Part shown: positions 35,781 to 48,447 of the stretch, piece after piece | How positions within the stretch are numbered: the stretch's first letter is position 1 | Layout of the letters: each line of letters begins with the position of its first letter | From: Carallia brachiata | Lineage: Eukaryota; Streptophyta; Magnoliopsida; Malpighiales; Rhizophoraceae | Assembly: GCA_021464245.1 (NCBI GenBank) | Contig: JADCRB010000010.1 | Span: 4,525,816-4,589,815 of the forward strand | Direction of reading: 5' to 3' | DNA: 64,000 bases | Translations under genes and position numbers: made by a program | The notes under the pieces: model-generated | The model's database searches: none | What the model was told of the DNA's origin: nothing | What the model saw: only the letters and a program-made list of their open reading frames with translations

Positions 35781-37500
35781 TGGATGGGGGCATTTTTATC
35801 AAATTGAAAGGTCCAATCCACTTTCACCTTTTGGGGAAGGTTGTGATCAATTGGAGGGGAAATTTTGCTCTAATGTCTTCCTCTATGTTTTCTGCTTTAT
35901 TCAATGGAAAGTGATTATTAGATTAGAATTGTAGTTTGAGAATGGGTTTAGGTAGGTATTGGGTACTATTCTGTTCGGTTTACGTAAACTCCCTCGTTCT
36001 CCTCTATTAGTTGGTAGATGGCTTGCATATGAAAAATAAGAATAAAATCTCAGCTGATGAAATCTCTTATAGATTAGCAACACATTAGTCATAGGTGCTC
36101 ACAAAGAGTGTCAACTAAACTATTTCAATTAAAAGGAAAAAAAAAAAAGCGAAGACGGGACAAAAATTGCGAAGAGGAGAGACAGTGATGCCCAGTTTTT
36201 CTTTTTGTTTTGGGGGGAGCATGGACCATCTTTTTTGTTTGCCTTTTCTATTGTGTCATCCAAACTGGGCCACCCAATTCATGAAAAAAATCAAGAAAAA
36301 GTTAACGGTAAATATTTATAACAAACTAAAAAATTATTTAGACAGTATTCAGATGGTAACAGTGAATATGTTTTGTATAATCGTAATAATAAAAAGTGTA
36401 ATGAAAAAATATTACTATTTCTTTTGGACTCATATGTTCTCATTGCAATGTTACAAAATACACTCTTTATTACATTCTAGATATTATTTGTATAACTTTT
36501 TGCCTTGGTCATGTAATTAACTCAAAAGATAAATGTAGCCAATCCAACTCCTGATTTTTTTTTCCCCTTGTATTCTACATTCTTGAATTTAAACTTACAC
36601 TATAAGATTATTATTATTATTATTTTTTTTTTTTTGGAACAACTACATTATACGACCATGTAGTTTTAATTTTAGCAAATGAAACTCTTTGTACCAAAAA
36701 AGATTGCGTAACTAAGCACGTGTTACAAGCTTGGGTAAAAATGTGCAGCGGCCGAATGTGAGGAAACAGTGCATAAATCACCTGTTCACCTCCAATTTAC
36801 ATGCTGGAATTTTATTAGCCCCGCGTTGTAGGCGGCAAGCACGACAAGCAACAAAAAATTGCGGAAGAGAATGATGAGTCATAGGCTGGAAAACGTGCTT
36901 ATGAGGCTGTTGGGCCTAGTCCTTATCAAGGCAGCTCAATGACAAGTACTTCGATACTCGTTAATGGCTGAAAATTAAATCAACAGCCAAAATTGCGGAT
37001 GCATTACACGGACTGAGGAACCTGCTGCCACCACGTTTTCCACGAATAAAGAATCCAATTCAAAAAGAAACCAACAAGAACAACTCATCACGCAAAGTCA
37101 ATAATATCTCAGTTGGAGGTATTTATTCAAATAATTTAACAGGTAGCGATACAAATGTATAACAAGAGGCCCGCCAAAAACAGAGCCATCTAATTCAATG
37201 AACGCACCCCCTCTACCTAGCATGTCCAGCAATTTACACGAAACATTTTTTTTTTCTGTTAGAAAATAATCCGGAAGTAGCGCTACACACCTACCGTCTA
37301 TGTTACATTCATTGAATGTGTTGGTTACCCAGCCACATGGTATGGTGGTTGAGCAGCAAGAATTTTAGTTCCAGCGATAGAGTTCAACCGAATGGACGAA
37401 AATAATTAAAAAAAAATTGTGTTGGTATACTGTACTTGAGCAAATGCACTTGATGATGCCTCCTTGGAAAGGAAGTTACAGGGCTAACTCAGTCAGGGTG
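35781..37500. other. convergent intergenic region between oxidase and invertase
   Basis: This stretch contains the 3' untranslated regions and polyadenylation signals of two genes that face each other. An aataaa-type signal for the oxidase is likely at about 36041-36048. No gene is supported; the plus frame at 36167-36520 is AT-driven and has no motif. Confidence 0.55.
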
Positions 37501-40500
37501 CTATGCATTCTCAGATCTTGCAGCAAATCGTGAGCATCTCTTCCGGCCAGTCTTGCTAAGCCCACAGACACAATTCTGAAGAAGCTCATAGTCCTCCTCC
37601 CAGAACAACAATGATGCCTTGTCTGGATTCTGCAAAAGCATCTTAGATGTTAAGAAACCGGCAACTGTCCATGTCTGATAAAGCCTGGACTGCTTTCCTA
37701 TGAATCTCCCACTACGTGTGTCATAGTATTCAGGCCACTGGTCCACCGACAACCTCTTCTCAGCCAATGTGACTGCCTTCTCTGCTAATTCTTGTCTCCC
37801 CATCTTGATACATGCTAATGTAAACTGGAAGGTGCACCAGCCAGCAGGCAGATGTAGATATTATGTCAGAGAAGTGGACACAATGAAGTTTAGCCAACAC
37901 CCAATAAACGCAATTCAACAGAAAAATGACTTTGTATAAGAATAAAAGAATTACCTGCCATAACAGTGTTGGCCAAGATCCACCATTGTGATACGACCAT
38001 GGACTGTTTAAGATGGAAGAGATTAATTTGCCAACTCAATTAATGATATAATGTGAACATTCGTACAAAGTGCATAGGAGATATAAAGAGGCTCACGTAT
38101 TTTTAGGGTCACTGCCAGTGATTATACGCCAGTCCTCGGACTCCAAAGCAGGGTAACAAATCTTAAGAGGCATATGAGCCACAAGATCATCCCATTTAGC
38201 CTCAATCAAGTTCAGAATACTCTCATTCTGTTTTGAAGTTCCTAAGGAGGTAACAATGGCCCAAAGATTACCAAGAGTAAAGAATCTAAAATCCATGTGA
38301 GCAGGCTGTAGATTGCCTATGAGGTAGCCACCTTCTTCAGGAATCCAATCCACTAGCCATGTGGGAATTTGTTCTGGGTATATGTTGAACTTGTTAATTG
38401 CATCTGTAGAGTATTCCTCAGTATTGTAACGATATATCTCATTGATATTCTTCATGTCCACCCAATAATACTCTCTAATATGAAATGAGAGAGCACTGAG
38501 CCGGTTATTAATGGCAGCCACCAAGTTTTTGGTTGCATCATTGACCGTGAGCATCTCACGGGCGCAACGTAAAGCCGAATAGAATAAGGCCTAAAACATC
38601 AGATTACTCAAGAAAATGATGATCCAATGGAAACCATGGCATCTAAAAACAAAACAAGGGAAAGGGAGAAGAAATAAAAATGATATATGAAATGTGCTTA
38701 AGAAATTTTTTTTTTTCGCCTTGGGGGGGGGGGGGTGGGGATGGAATGTTTAGTCAGAGACGTGGGAAAAGCAACAGAAACTCGAGCACTGCAAAATGTT
38801 GCATTCAACTGGTCCTGACGAATTCTTACTGGTGCATATGTTCTAACCATTAGTTCATCATCAAAGCTAAACTAGAGTGTTCTAGTCATTGTTCTTAAGC
38901 TCCCAGTTTCTACAAAATTTGAGAAGAGAAAGAAAATCTACAGATGAATGTGATTTTATATGACTTACTTGGATTTCAAGAGGGTGTCCATGAATACCCA
39001 TCCGTCTATCAATCATGCAGGAACCATCAGTGACTAAAAGAGTGGGAAACATGTCAAATCCATCAGTTAGACACAAATTAAGTATAAGTCTTATGCCTGT
39101 CTGGACATCAACCCTCTCTTGCAATGCATAATCGCCCGTGATCTTTCCATAAGCTCTTAACAATATTATCCACCACAGTCCTGCAAGTGTGATGAACATA
39201 CTTCCAGTGACAAAAGATTTAGAAGTTTAATAATTCAAATTGCCAAAACCAACCAGAGTACATCCAAGATATGAAGCGCAGGACATCAATGACAGTAACT
39301 TGAAGCAAGGAAGATAATTAAAACCAACATCAAGTTTACCTGAATCTACAGGAGCTACACGCCCAATGGCTGATTCACCAAAATCAGGGTCCAAAACTTC
39401 TTCAAATGCTCCATCACTTCCATCAAGAGGCATAGTTTTAACTTTAAAACTTGCTGGCATCAACCCTTGCCCAGGACTGTAACAGTCCACTGTCTTCTCC
39501 CAACTCTGAAAGGCATCAGACTTATTTTTAAGTTCAACTGATGTGATACAGTAGGTTTCAATTTATTAATATCATTGTAGAAGACTTAAATTGTTCACTT
39601 AATATAATAAACACCAGACTATGTTAATAGATATGCTACTTTACACCAACATTTTACGGTGCTACTTTCCCTAGTTAAAACAAACGAGTATTTTTGTTAC
39701 ACTTTTAGAAGAATGACATTACCCACAGAAATTGAAGCGTCAATGTCTATATGTATATACCCCGAAAAAAACTTTCAGTTCTTGAACCCATCTTTAAAAA
39801 ACTTGGAAAAAATTTTATAAAATTTCAAAAGCATTTTTTTCTAGTTATAAAAATTTCAAAAGAAAGATCAAAAGAAAAAATAAAATTTTTTCTAATACAT
39901 CTGTGGAGCAGGCTCGGACACATTGAGTACACCCCATACACGTATCATAAATCTTTACTGAATGTGCCATTGGATCTGTAAATTTGAACACCATAAATTT
40001 TCAATCTAGTAATTTTCTAAATGAATCATATATTTAAATACCAGATTAATATATATATATATATATATATATTCAACTGATGTGATACAATAGGTTTCAA
40101 TTCATTAATATCAATGTAGAAGACTTAAATTGTTCACTTAATATAATAAACACCAGATTATGTTAATAGATATGCTGCTTTACACCAACAATTTTATGCT
40201 GCTACTTTCCCTAGTTAAAACAAACAAGTATTTTTGTTACACTTTGAGAAGAATGACATTACCCACAGAAATTGAAACTTCAATGTCTATATATATATAT
40301 GTATGTATGTATATTCGTGACTTAAGTATATCATATAAACAAATTGTAATTGAACCACATCCAATAACCATTAGAAACTGGTCAATAGAAAGATCAGAAC
40401 AATATTTACATTCTTTTTTTTTTTTTTGTTAATATGATTACCTAGTAATCATTTTCCATGTTATTTTGATGGTCACATAATGTAAATACACTGAGAATTG

Positions 40501-41466
40501 TGAATAACAGCCATGGAGCTTCATGCTCGAAGGACTATTAATCACTTGATAAGAGCAAGTCAATTGCAGGAACTAGTATACATAATTTTTCTTAGACAAC
40601 AAGGAAAAACCAAAAAGAAAAGCACAGAGTATAATGGATCAGTCATAAAACACCTGCAACTGCAATGTGTGAAGAAGAAAGTTCTTTGTGATTTCTGCTT
40701 CTCCATTGAGCAAAAAAGCAAGGGCAGAAGGTACAAAGTCACGAATGAAGACTTGATCATAGTTCAATGGTTGCTTGTCAGCAGGATCATTTGCAGCAAC
40801 AGTTCCCACAGGATTTCCACAGTAAGTTACAGCGGCATCTCGGAGCAATTTCCACGCTTCTTTTTCAATCTCAGACACCTCTCTCTCCACCTTTGGAGCG
40901 GTCTCATTGAAACCTTTCAAATACTCTATATCTACACTTGATCCATTAATCTCCACCCTACTAGACTTCTCGTCTTCTTTTTCAATTACATCATTGCCTG
41001 TTTGAATTTTTTCAATCGCCAAAGGCTCCACATTGAAGCCACCTTGAATGTAAATCCTCTCAAACCCTTTGCCATTGACATGAGACTCCACCGATGTGGA
41101 ATGGTTCCTAATGTCTGAGGCAACTTTGGGAATTACTAAAACACCCCTTATTCTTCCTCTATCAGCACGGAAACTAGATACAAACACCCTAGATTGACCC
41201 CAATTCGAATCGTTGATATTAAAAGCTCTACGATTCGGATTAAGAACACAATGCTTAACCATAATTTGGGAACCATGATGACTATTATAGCAGTATAATC
41301 TACGACTATGGATGGAACTCAATCGTGATTTCGACGAATTATAAGTAATGATTAAATTATTCAACTTTTGGGGAAAAAACTCCCAAAGGGAAGAGCTTTT
41401 AGAGCCAATCAAAATTCCACAACAGGGTTTCATGGTAGAAATTCCAATACAACTGCTAGTGTTCAT
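37501..41466 (-). CDS. A/N-INV: alkaline/neutral invertase (GH100), organelle-targeted type
   Basis: The enzyme hydrolyses sucrose to glucose and fructose at neutral to alkaline pH. Exons in coding order are 41466-40654, 39505-39340, 39180-38969, 38590-38097, 38003-37955 and 37824-37501. All splice sites are GT-AG and the phases agree, giving 685 aa. About the first 100 residues are rich in Ser, Arg and Asn and poor in acidic residues, as in a mitochondrial or plastid transit peptide. Residues 1-17 ([17 protein letters not shown]) resemble the A/N-InvC-type mitochondrial branch, which favours the first Met over Met12. The GH100 domain runs from about residue 215 to 670. It includes [32 protein letters not shown], the presumed catalytic Asp384 in [47 protein letters not shown] and the presumed nucleophile Glu610 in WPEYYD. 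No lesion is seen. Intron 1 (39506-40653) carries a duplicated segment. The identity is firm; the compartment is inferred. Confidence 0.95.
39533..40292. repeat. 221-bp direct duplication in invertase intron 1
   Basis: The segment at 39533-39754 recurs at 40072-40292 with about 10 visible differences. Both copies start at ttcaactgatgtgatac, share gaagacttaaattgttcact and end near gaaattgaa followed by tcaatgtctat. The copies are 539 bp apart. Copy 1 begins only about 27 bp upstream, in transcript terms, of the exon 2 acceptor at 39506. The second copy is preceded by an (AT)12 tract at 40049-40072. Confidence 0.85.
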
Positions 41467-41581
41467 TATCCGAACTGGGTATATCCTATTCCTCTATGTA
41501 CACAAAAATCAGACCCACCACTACAAATGGGAACAACCCTTTTGATAAGGTAAAGATATGGAATGAGATATACAACTAACT

Positions 41582-41729
41582 CTGTTAGTCTTGAAAAATT
41601 GGTAAAAAGAGAGTTCAATCAGAGACAACTATAGAGAGAACAAGAACAAGTTAAATAAAAAAGAGGGGAAACGAGGAAGGGAAAGAAAAGCTAGAAACTT
41701 GTGAATTGAAATGGTTGATTGTTACTTAC
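41582..41729 (-). other. probable intron in the invertase 5' leader
   Basis: Read on the minus strand, cttaaactGTAAGTAAC is a near-consensus donor (GT at 41729-41728). A candidate acceptor, gactaacAG, ends at 41582 after a T-rich stretch. This splits the leader between the TATA box near 41825 and the start at 41466. Another AG closer to the ATG is possible. Confidence 0.45.
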
Positions 41730-41821
41730 AGTTTAAGAGACGTTGAAGAACAGCGCTTTCGGACAAAGACGAAGAAAGGCGTGTCTGAATTTAAGACTCT
41801 TGAAGGGCGATCCAAGTGGGC

Positions 41822-41829
41822 CTTTTATA
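41822..41829 (-). promoter_or_regulatory. TATA box of the invertase gene
   Basis: The minus strand reads ctaTATAAAAGg-like (plus strand ccttttatag). A TSS near 41795 would precede the probable leader intron. Confidence 0.6.
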
Positions 41830-43909
41830 GAAGAGGAAAGAGCAATTTCGTGGATGCCGGAAAAAAAAAAAAAAAAAAAAAGTGTCTTGGATTGAACATT
41901 TGAAATGTGGTCCAGAGTAATGTGATTACAAAACTAACCCTGCACGTGGGCTAAAAAAATTCAGCTCTCCAAAAAAAAAAAAAAAAGTAGAAAATAAGCT
42001 TTAGAATTTTTGGTTACAAAAAATAAGAGTAAAGGGAAATTTTAAGTGCCGCTTTATTTTATTGACCATAATTTTTTTATTACTATAATATCAAAATAAA
42101 TCATTTTTTGTTGATCAAAAAGAAAATATTTTTTAGAATAACTTAAAAAATTTGATATATTATTAAAAAAATAATTTATAATGTCTTAAAATTTTATGTG
42201 TGAACGAAATTATCTGCGCAACTTTTAAAGAATCTTTTGGGAGTATAACGGGGATTGAAGGTTATCAAAGGCCAAAGTTTTAAATTATTCTAAAATTTAA
42301 GCTTATTAGGAAAAATGACTTAAGATGTCATGAGTTTTTCTTAGATTATATTTGTTTGAAAAGAAAATAAGGTTGACGAATAGAGATTACATAAAATGAT
42401 AAAAAGGTTGCTAATATTCTTGTGTTTGGAAGGGATTGTGGCAAGGAAAATATGGACGGATAGAACTTCATCTTTTCCGTGTTCGATTTTAATTTTTCCA
42501 ACATATTAGCTGAGCCAAGTTTTCATCTTATGAAAATTTTTGTTCATTTTATCATTTTGAATTCAAAATAAATGGTAATCTCACATAACTGGTACTTCTT
42601 CTTCTCTAATTTTTCTTCCTATCACATCTTTCTTTTTCCCTCCTTTTGCTTCCTTGACCATATTCTTCATTATTCATTTCCTTCTTAACGAGATCTTTTT
42701 ATTAGAATTACCTTTTTTTTTTTTTTAAGAAAGATTGCATTGAATCACTAAATGAGATATAAATAAGTTATTTATACTGAACATGCGAATAAACATATCT
42801 TATAAATATAATAAGTGTTATTAAATTATTCATAATTTTATATTACTATTATGTATTTAGCTTCATCACTTAATTCAACAAAAATTCACATTCGTAGTCT
42901 TTCAAACTAAAATAAAACTTTTTACCATCTAAGACATAGAAGCAATGATAAATTACCTTATTTTTTACGAAGTAGGGAAGTGTTTAAGTTGCAGATACCT
43001 GCTCCGGCGAACACCAAAAAATAAGAATTTTTGGGTTAGGTGTAAAAGGTCACTTTGACCAAAACAATAAAGAAGGGCAACTTAGGTAGTCTGGGAAAAT
43101 AAAGACGTGTTGAGGATGACTAATCGAGCATGTGGGTCTAGATAAAGGGTAAAATTGTCCGCAGGATTTTGCTTCGACCGAGGGACCAGACAGGAGAGGT
43201 TTGGTTCTGAACCTCAATAAAAAAATGTGCGAAAAAGAAGAAAGCTCAGATTTTGTCGTTTAATTTTGATACCAATAATGCACCAACAAAAGCAAAACAT
43301 AAAAACAAAACGAAAAGAAAATGAAAATTCGATAAATTCACGTGGAAAAGAAAGAAAGAACAAATGAAGAGAGAAGGGGAGAATAGCACAGCTGCTCTCT
43401 TCCGCCGAAACAGCGATATTTTGCAGAGATTTTTGGTCGAATTTGAGACCTGATCCATAAAAACTGCTTTACGGGAAAATATGTAAATGAGCAAATTAAT
43501 TTAACACGTAATATTTTTATATTATATAAAAAATATTTCTATTATTTATAAAAACATATTTATATGTTGTATAAAAAAGTATATATAAATTAATTGCATC
43601 TAGAGCAAACGTCCAAGAACGCGAGTCCGTAGACTCTTAAACTTTAACAAGTATCTTCTTACAAACTTTCTTACGAGGATAATGACTTTGACTGCCTCTT
43701 ATCTTTTTATAATACTGGACGAAACTTGCAAATTTTTTTAAAGGAAGACGTGAGTTAGGTGGGTCGGGATAAAACGTGTCATTGTTACGTTAGCTAATTT
43801 AATTTTTTATTTTTTATTCTTCTAAAAAATTAAATTTTAAACAATACTTAATATTTTTTTAAATATATGTAATTGTATCTCCAATCTTTATTTTTATAAT
43901 TTTTTAAAG
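41830..43909. other. invertase upstream region, then gene-free DNA
   Basis: A poly(A) run at about 41860-41880 lies just upstream of the TATA box. The remainder is AT-rich with no supported gene; the minus frame at 43246-43494 has no recognisable motif. Confidence 0.5.
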
Positions 43910-44270
43910 GTTAATATACAAATCTAATATTAATTTTAATTAAAATAATAAATCTAACACAAACTATAAAAAGTAACAAATTTGATACCAATTTTATATA
44001 TGGTAACAAATCTAATATGTAATGATTTTAGATAAATAAAATCTATTAGTTTCAATGACAGATTTATAAAAATATGTCTGTTTTGATGATATAATAATCA
44101 TATAAATTAGTGTCATATCATCAAAACAGATAAATTCTATTTAAAAATTTTACAATATACTAGATTTATTACTATATACAAAATTGATACTAAATTTATT
44201 ATTTTTTAAAATTAATATTAAATTTATTATTTTAATTAAAATTAGTGTTAAATTTATATATATATATTTT
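43910..44270. mobile_element. long fold-back element, arms about 175 bp
   Basis: The left arm (43910-44093) and right arm (44094-44270) are complements over most of their length. The core TCTGTTTTGATGATAT (44076-44091) pairs exactly with ATATCATCAAAACAGA (44115-44130). Outer parts such as taattttaattaaaataata also pair. It is a non-coding inverted-repeat transposon whose transcript would be almost fully double-stranded. Confidence 0.75.
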
Positions 44271-44291
44271 TTTTTTAAACTAAATTCTGGT

Positions 44292-44319
44292 AGGGGCCGG
44301 GACACAATTCCCGGCCCCT
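44292..44319. other. GC-rich perfect hairpin
   Basis: AGGGGCCGGGA (44292-44302) and TCCCGGCCCCT (44309-44319) form an 11-bp perfect stem with a 6-base loop in otherwise very AT-rich DNA. It lies about 20 bp from the fold-back element. I tested for a Helitron 3' end and found no CTRR motif at the expected distance on either strand. Confidence 0.8.
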
Positions 44320-45289
44320 CAATCTTTTCCCTTTAAAAAAAAACAAAAGAAAATAGGAAGTAAAACGTTCGCCAAGAGAACAACCAGTCTGTTACGCCAA
44401 ATGCCGTTTGCCATCTGCTTTGGACTAATAAGAACACCCATTAAATTAAATTAACTGTATTCATGTAACTTTTAGAAAAATTTAATATGAATTAGTATAA
44501 TTATGGAACTAAGTCATCAAAATTATGTCATCTTATGAAACGTCAATTCGGTATATGACCAAGGTTTTTAGTTTTTGTTAATTAATTATGTGTTGTTTCT
44601 GTTTTCTTTTTATGGAAGCAACTACACCATATATTATTATGTTTCTTTATACCAAAGCAAATACGAGAAAAAAAATGGTATACACAACTAAATAAAATTA
44701 ATAAATTAACAACATTTTTTAAATTTATCTCTCATTTTTATCTTTTTTTTTAACACAAAAAAAAATCTATCATGATTATAGTGGCCATCAAATCTGCTCA
44801 CTTTTTCATTACTATAATAATATTTAATTATTTATATTATTTCATTAATTATGTTTAAATGTATCTATCATTTTTGTGCCTATCATTAGTGTAGAAGTTT
44901 TCACTTATTTCTCATTACTTTTTAAATAAGAAAATATTTGCCATGATTTTTTAAATAAAATTAAAATAAAATTAAAGTAATATGTGTGTTTTGAGGAATT
45001 ACATGATTATTTGTAGTTCTTTTTGTTGGTCCCAAAAAGTATCTAAAGGAGAATAAATTGGATAGTCGAAAGGACATGTTACTAAAAATCGAGTAGCATT
45101 AAAAATAAAAATTTAAATGTAAAATAAGTCACAAAAATATTTATATAAATAAATAAAGTAATAAACCTTAAAAAAAGAAATTGTAATGACTATGACATAT
45201 GAATATATAATAAGTGATAACAATTGTAAGATAACAGAATTAAAATGATCTATGTCAATATAAGAAGATAAATAAGTGAATAAAGAATT
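44320..45289. other. gene-free AT-rich DNA
   Basis: I see no gene. A segment near 44613-44680 (gcaactacaccatat, then agcaaatacgag) weakly resembles 36638-36690 and may belong to an old shared repeat. Confidence 0.45.
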
Positions 45290-46510
45290 TGTGACGTGTG
45301 TGCGTAAGTACAAATATTAAAGAGTACAAGGAAGAGAAGCGAGATACGAACGATTTATAGAAGTTCGAAACTTTTATTCTACGTCCTCTTCCTAAGACAT
45401 TTCGTCTTGAGAGTTTCAACTCTACTAATAAAACAACTTCCCAATCGTGAGAAGAACAACAACAATTTTGTGATCTCTAGATCACTATTACAACCTCAAA
45501 CACTTATATGACTAAAGAACACACACACACACTAACTTTCTCATTCAAAGAAATACTATTTTTCTTTCAACACAAATACCCTCTCTTATATTTCAAAAGC
45601 TCACTCTTGCACACTACAAACAAAAGCACTCATCTTGCACAATAACAAACTAACACAATAGAGAGAATGAAAGGAATGGAGAGGGATGAATGCAGTCTTG
45701 ATAGAGACACCTATTTATAAGTGAAGAAGGGTGTAGGGGCTGCTGTAATGCATTAATGAGGGCTGATTTTCCAGTCAATGAATCCCTAAATTGGAGCATT
45801 TAATGATGATTATTCTCTTGACAAATTTAATAGTTTTTCAGAAAATCATTTATATCTCTTTGTATATAACTCCAAATTATGTTCTGATTCATGCATCTGA
45901 AAGTAAACATCCAGAACTTCCCATTCATGTAAAGATTATGGCTTGATTCTACTCTAACTAGTCGTGGTGCCTTTTGGAAGTTGACTGATCTCGTTGGACG
46001 GGACAGGTTGTACATCTTTCAGTATTTTGGCAATATCTCCTCTTACAAATATCCAATTAGCGTGATTTTGGTCAATTTAGATAGTAGACAGAATTATCTT
46101 TGTATGTATATAAGGCTCAATGGATAATTCTTTCCCATTTGGTTGCAATCATCTTTTAAATGGACTGATACTGTCTGCCTTGACGGAATGAACACCTTTC
46201 AGTTTATAAATCATAACTTCTTCCACAAATATCCAATTAAGATGCCTCTTAAAGATTTGAAAATTAGATAGAATTATCTATCCATTTATATAAGATTCAT
46301 CACATGATTCTTCTCCAGCTTTCCACAGTGATTTTTCAAAGTTGGTAGATACAGTGTTACTTGGACAGATTGATATCTTGATTGAAAAGGATAATATGCA
46401 AGTAAGTTCCAATAAGTTTGGGATCTCAAATTTGGATCACGTGTGTCTCCATTTGGGGTCAATCTATTATTCCTTTGGCCCTCTAATTTTGGACTAATAA
46501 TATTGTTACA
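45290..46510 (-). mobile_element. LTR-like block (solo LTR candidate)
   Basis: Read on the minus strand, the block begins TGTAACAATATTATTAGTCC and ends near CGTCACA, the TG...CA form of an LTR. A TATA box, cacttataaatagg, lies at 45711-45720 and is followed by a probable transcription start and a region with polyadenylation-like motifs. No primer-binding site, polyprotein frame or second LTR is seen. No 5-bp target duplication could be matched, so the ends may be off. A three-unit 180-bp repeat lies in its upstream (U3-like) part. Confidence 0.5.
45835..46375. repeat. three degenerate 180-bp tandem units
   Basis: Units start near 45835, 46015 and 46195. The landmarks tccaaattatg (45871), atccaattag (46051) and atccaattaa (46231) are spaced exactly 180 bp apart. 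Other shared segments include ctttcagt and agaattatct. The repeat occupies the U3-like part of the LTR-like block and could be an enhancer repeat. Confidence 0.7.
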
Positions 46511-48220
46511 TGAAACCTTGTTTACGAACCATTGTTTACTTCATACTCTGAAAATTTGAAACTTTACTAGCATGAATGTATTAATGCTAAAGTTGTAACT
46601 ACACAAATTTAAATGAATATATTAATAATTATCAATATTTTATAATCAATCCGAACTGAATAATAAAATTTTAGAATTTCTACACTTTTTATATGTGCAA
46701 TCACTTTTTAACTAAATATTTGCCAGCCAAGCTTTTGCCTGGTTGGTAAGGAAGTGCAGCCCTCGCCAGCCCCACTTTGCCTGCCTAGTGAGCTGGAGGG
46801 CATTTGTCCTTTAAGGGGTGCGTTGCATCCTTACAGTATTTATATAATCTACCTTTTTTTTTTTTTTTTTTAATATTTAATTTATTAACTGTTAATTTTG
46901 TACTTAAAAATACACTTGCTAAGTGTTTTTTTAGCAGTCAATCAATCATTATTATCCTAAGATGAATTGGACGAGTTTCCGTCGTACATTTAGTGCGTCG
47001 TTTTTAAGCCCAGTTAAATTGGTTTTCAATATCCATTATCGTACACAGTTTTGATGCTGGACTTGAAAAAGGGACTGAGCCGGTGAGAGTGCCCGGCCAA
47101 TCACGAAATGAAATTTGGGTTTTGTCTAAAGACGAAGGGGGGATAGGCTGTTTGGAGCTTGAAATCCATTAAATCATTACTGCTGGACTCGTTGACCAAA
47201 ACGAGAAGTCGGTAACTGAGATAGCTTCATTGGCCCATGCGTGTCCATATTGAACGCAGGCACCTTGTCAAGGTTCAACCGTTCAAGAGCTACACGCCTG
47301 AAATGGACCGACAGACACATGAAGAAAATGCCGGGGCCCCGTCTCACCTTCGAGCAATTTGGGCCACTCTAAGTTCTAGATTTGGAAAAAACAATATTCT
47401 CACAAACAGCCGCTAATTTAAAACTTAGACTTCTGTTTAGTAGGGAGCACCTTCTAGCTTTATTATAAAGGTTTCATATTCTAATAATAATGAGAAAGAA
47501 AGTATGGTATTTATACAAATTAGACGAGTTATATATATTATATAATTCATAACTTAATAAATATTTGAATGGATAAAAAAAAAGACCTTTATTTTTAAGG
47601 TTGTGGATTAAAGATGATATGAAATTTATGAGAACGAGTAATTACTCCTGTTATATGACATATTATCCATTGGAAGATAACTTAGGATTTTATCAAAATG
47701 CAAGATTAGTCTAATTACGCGTCCACAGATTTTATGCCGACATCACTACTCTATTCTATCGTCTAACGCAACTAATCATGATATACGTTTTTTTTTTAAA
47801 GCTTATCGAGTCAGAAATTTCACGTTGAAAACACTTTTCGGCAGCCTGATTTAGGATTAATTTAACTAATTGGGCCAATTGACGACTTGAGTTTTATATT
47901 GTATAGTATCTCAAAAAAACAAAAAGTCGTGGTCAAAGAACTAGGCTGCTAGAGTTACTATTGAATATCAATCAATTTTTTAGTGAAAAGATTAACGATT
48001 CAACTTCAATTCTATGGTCAGCTGAGCAGTAAATTAACGTCCACCATCTTCGCTCTTACAATAAACAATGAAGAGTTCTCGATCTTTGATCAAACCACCA
48101 AGCCGGAACGTGAACTTGGTTCAGCGCTGTGATTGGACGTTTGACTCAAGTCTTAATGGTCTGTGGTGCGCTGACCTCTGTCTCTTTCCGAGGTTTTTTT
48201 TTTTTTTTCTACGCAAAAAT
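46511..48220. other. gene-free intergenic DNA
   Basis: I see no supported gene. The segment at 47250-47380 has balanced base composition but no long frame. The plus frame at 48068-48265 (MKSSRSLIKPPSRNV...) ends in a poly-Phe stretch made by a T run and is probably fortuitous. Confidence 0.45.
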
Positions 48221-48447
48221 GTTAATGAACATACGATTTTATTATATAATTTAGTCATACTATAAAAATGTTATTATTTTTATAACGATAATTATATTTT
48301 TTTCTGTAAAAAAAAAAATTATATTTTTTACAATAAAATTTTACACATTATTTTTTTATTGTTAAAAATATATATATTATTATAAAAAATATGTGTATTG
48401 TTATAATATAATTAAATTATATAATAAAATACATATGCTCATGTAAC
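48221..48447. mobile_element. MITE with about 35-bp inverted ends
   Basis: The left end gttaatgaacatacg, then attttattatataattta, pairs with the right end, whose complement reads gttacatgagcatatg, then tattttattatataattta. The interior has further self-complementary AT tracts. It is non-coding. The target duplication is not resolved. Confidence 0.65.

Noticed and set aside
40513..40941. 142-codon plus-strand frame antisense to invertase exon 1
   Set aside because: It overlaps a confirmed GH100 exon on the other strand and has no domain of its own.
44292..44330. Hairpin followed by T-rich sequence, resembling a rho-independent terminator or Helitron end
   Set aside because: The window is plant nuclear DNA, so a bacterial terminator is not expected, and the CTRR motif required at a Helitron 3' end is missing on both strands.
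48068..48265. Possible small gene starting MKSSRSLIKPPSRNV
   Set aside because: The frame ends in poly-Phe from a T run and then enters a MITE; no TATA box, splice site or known motif supports it.
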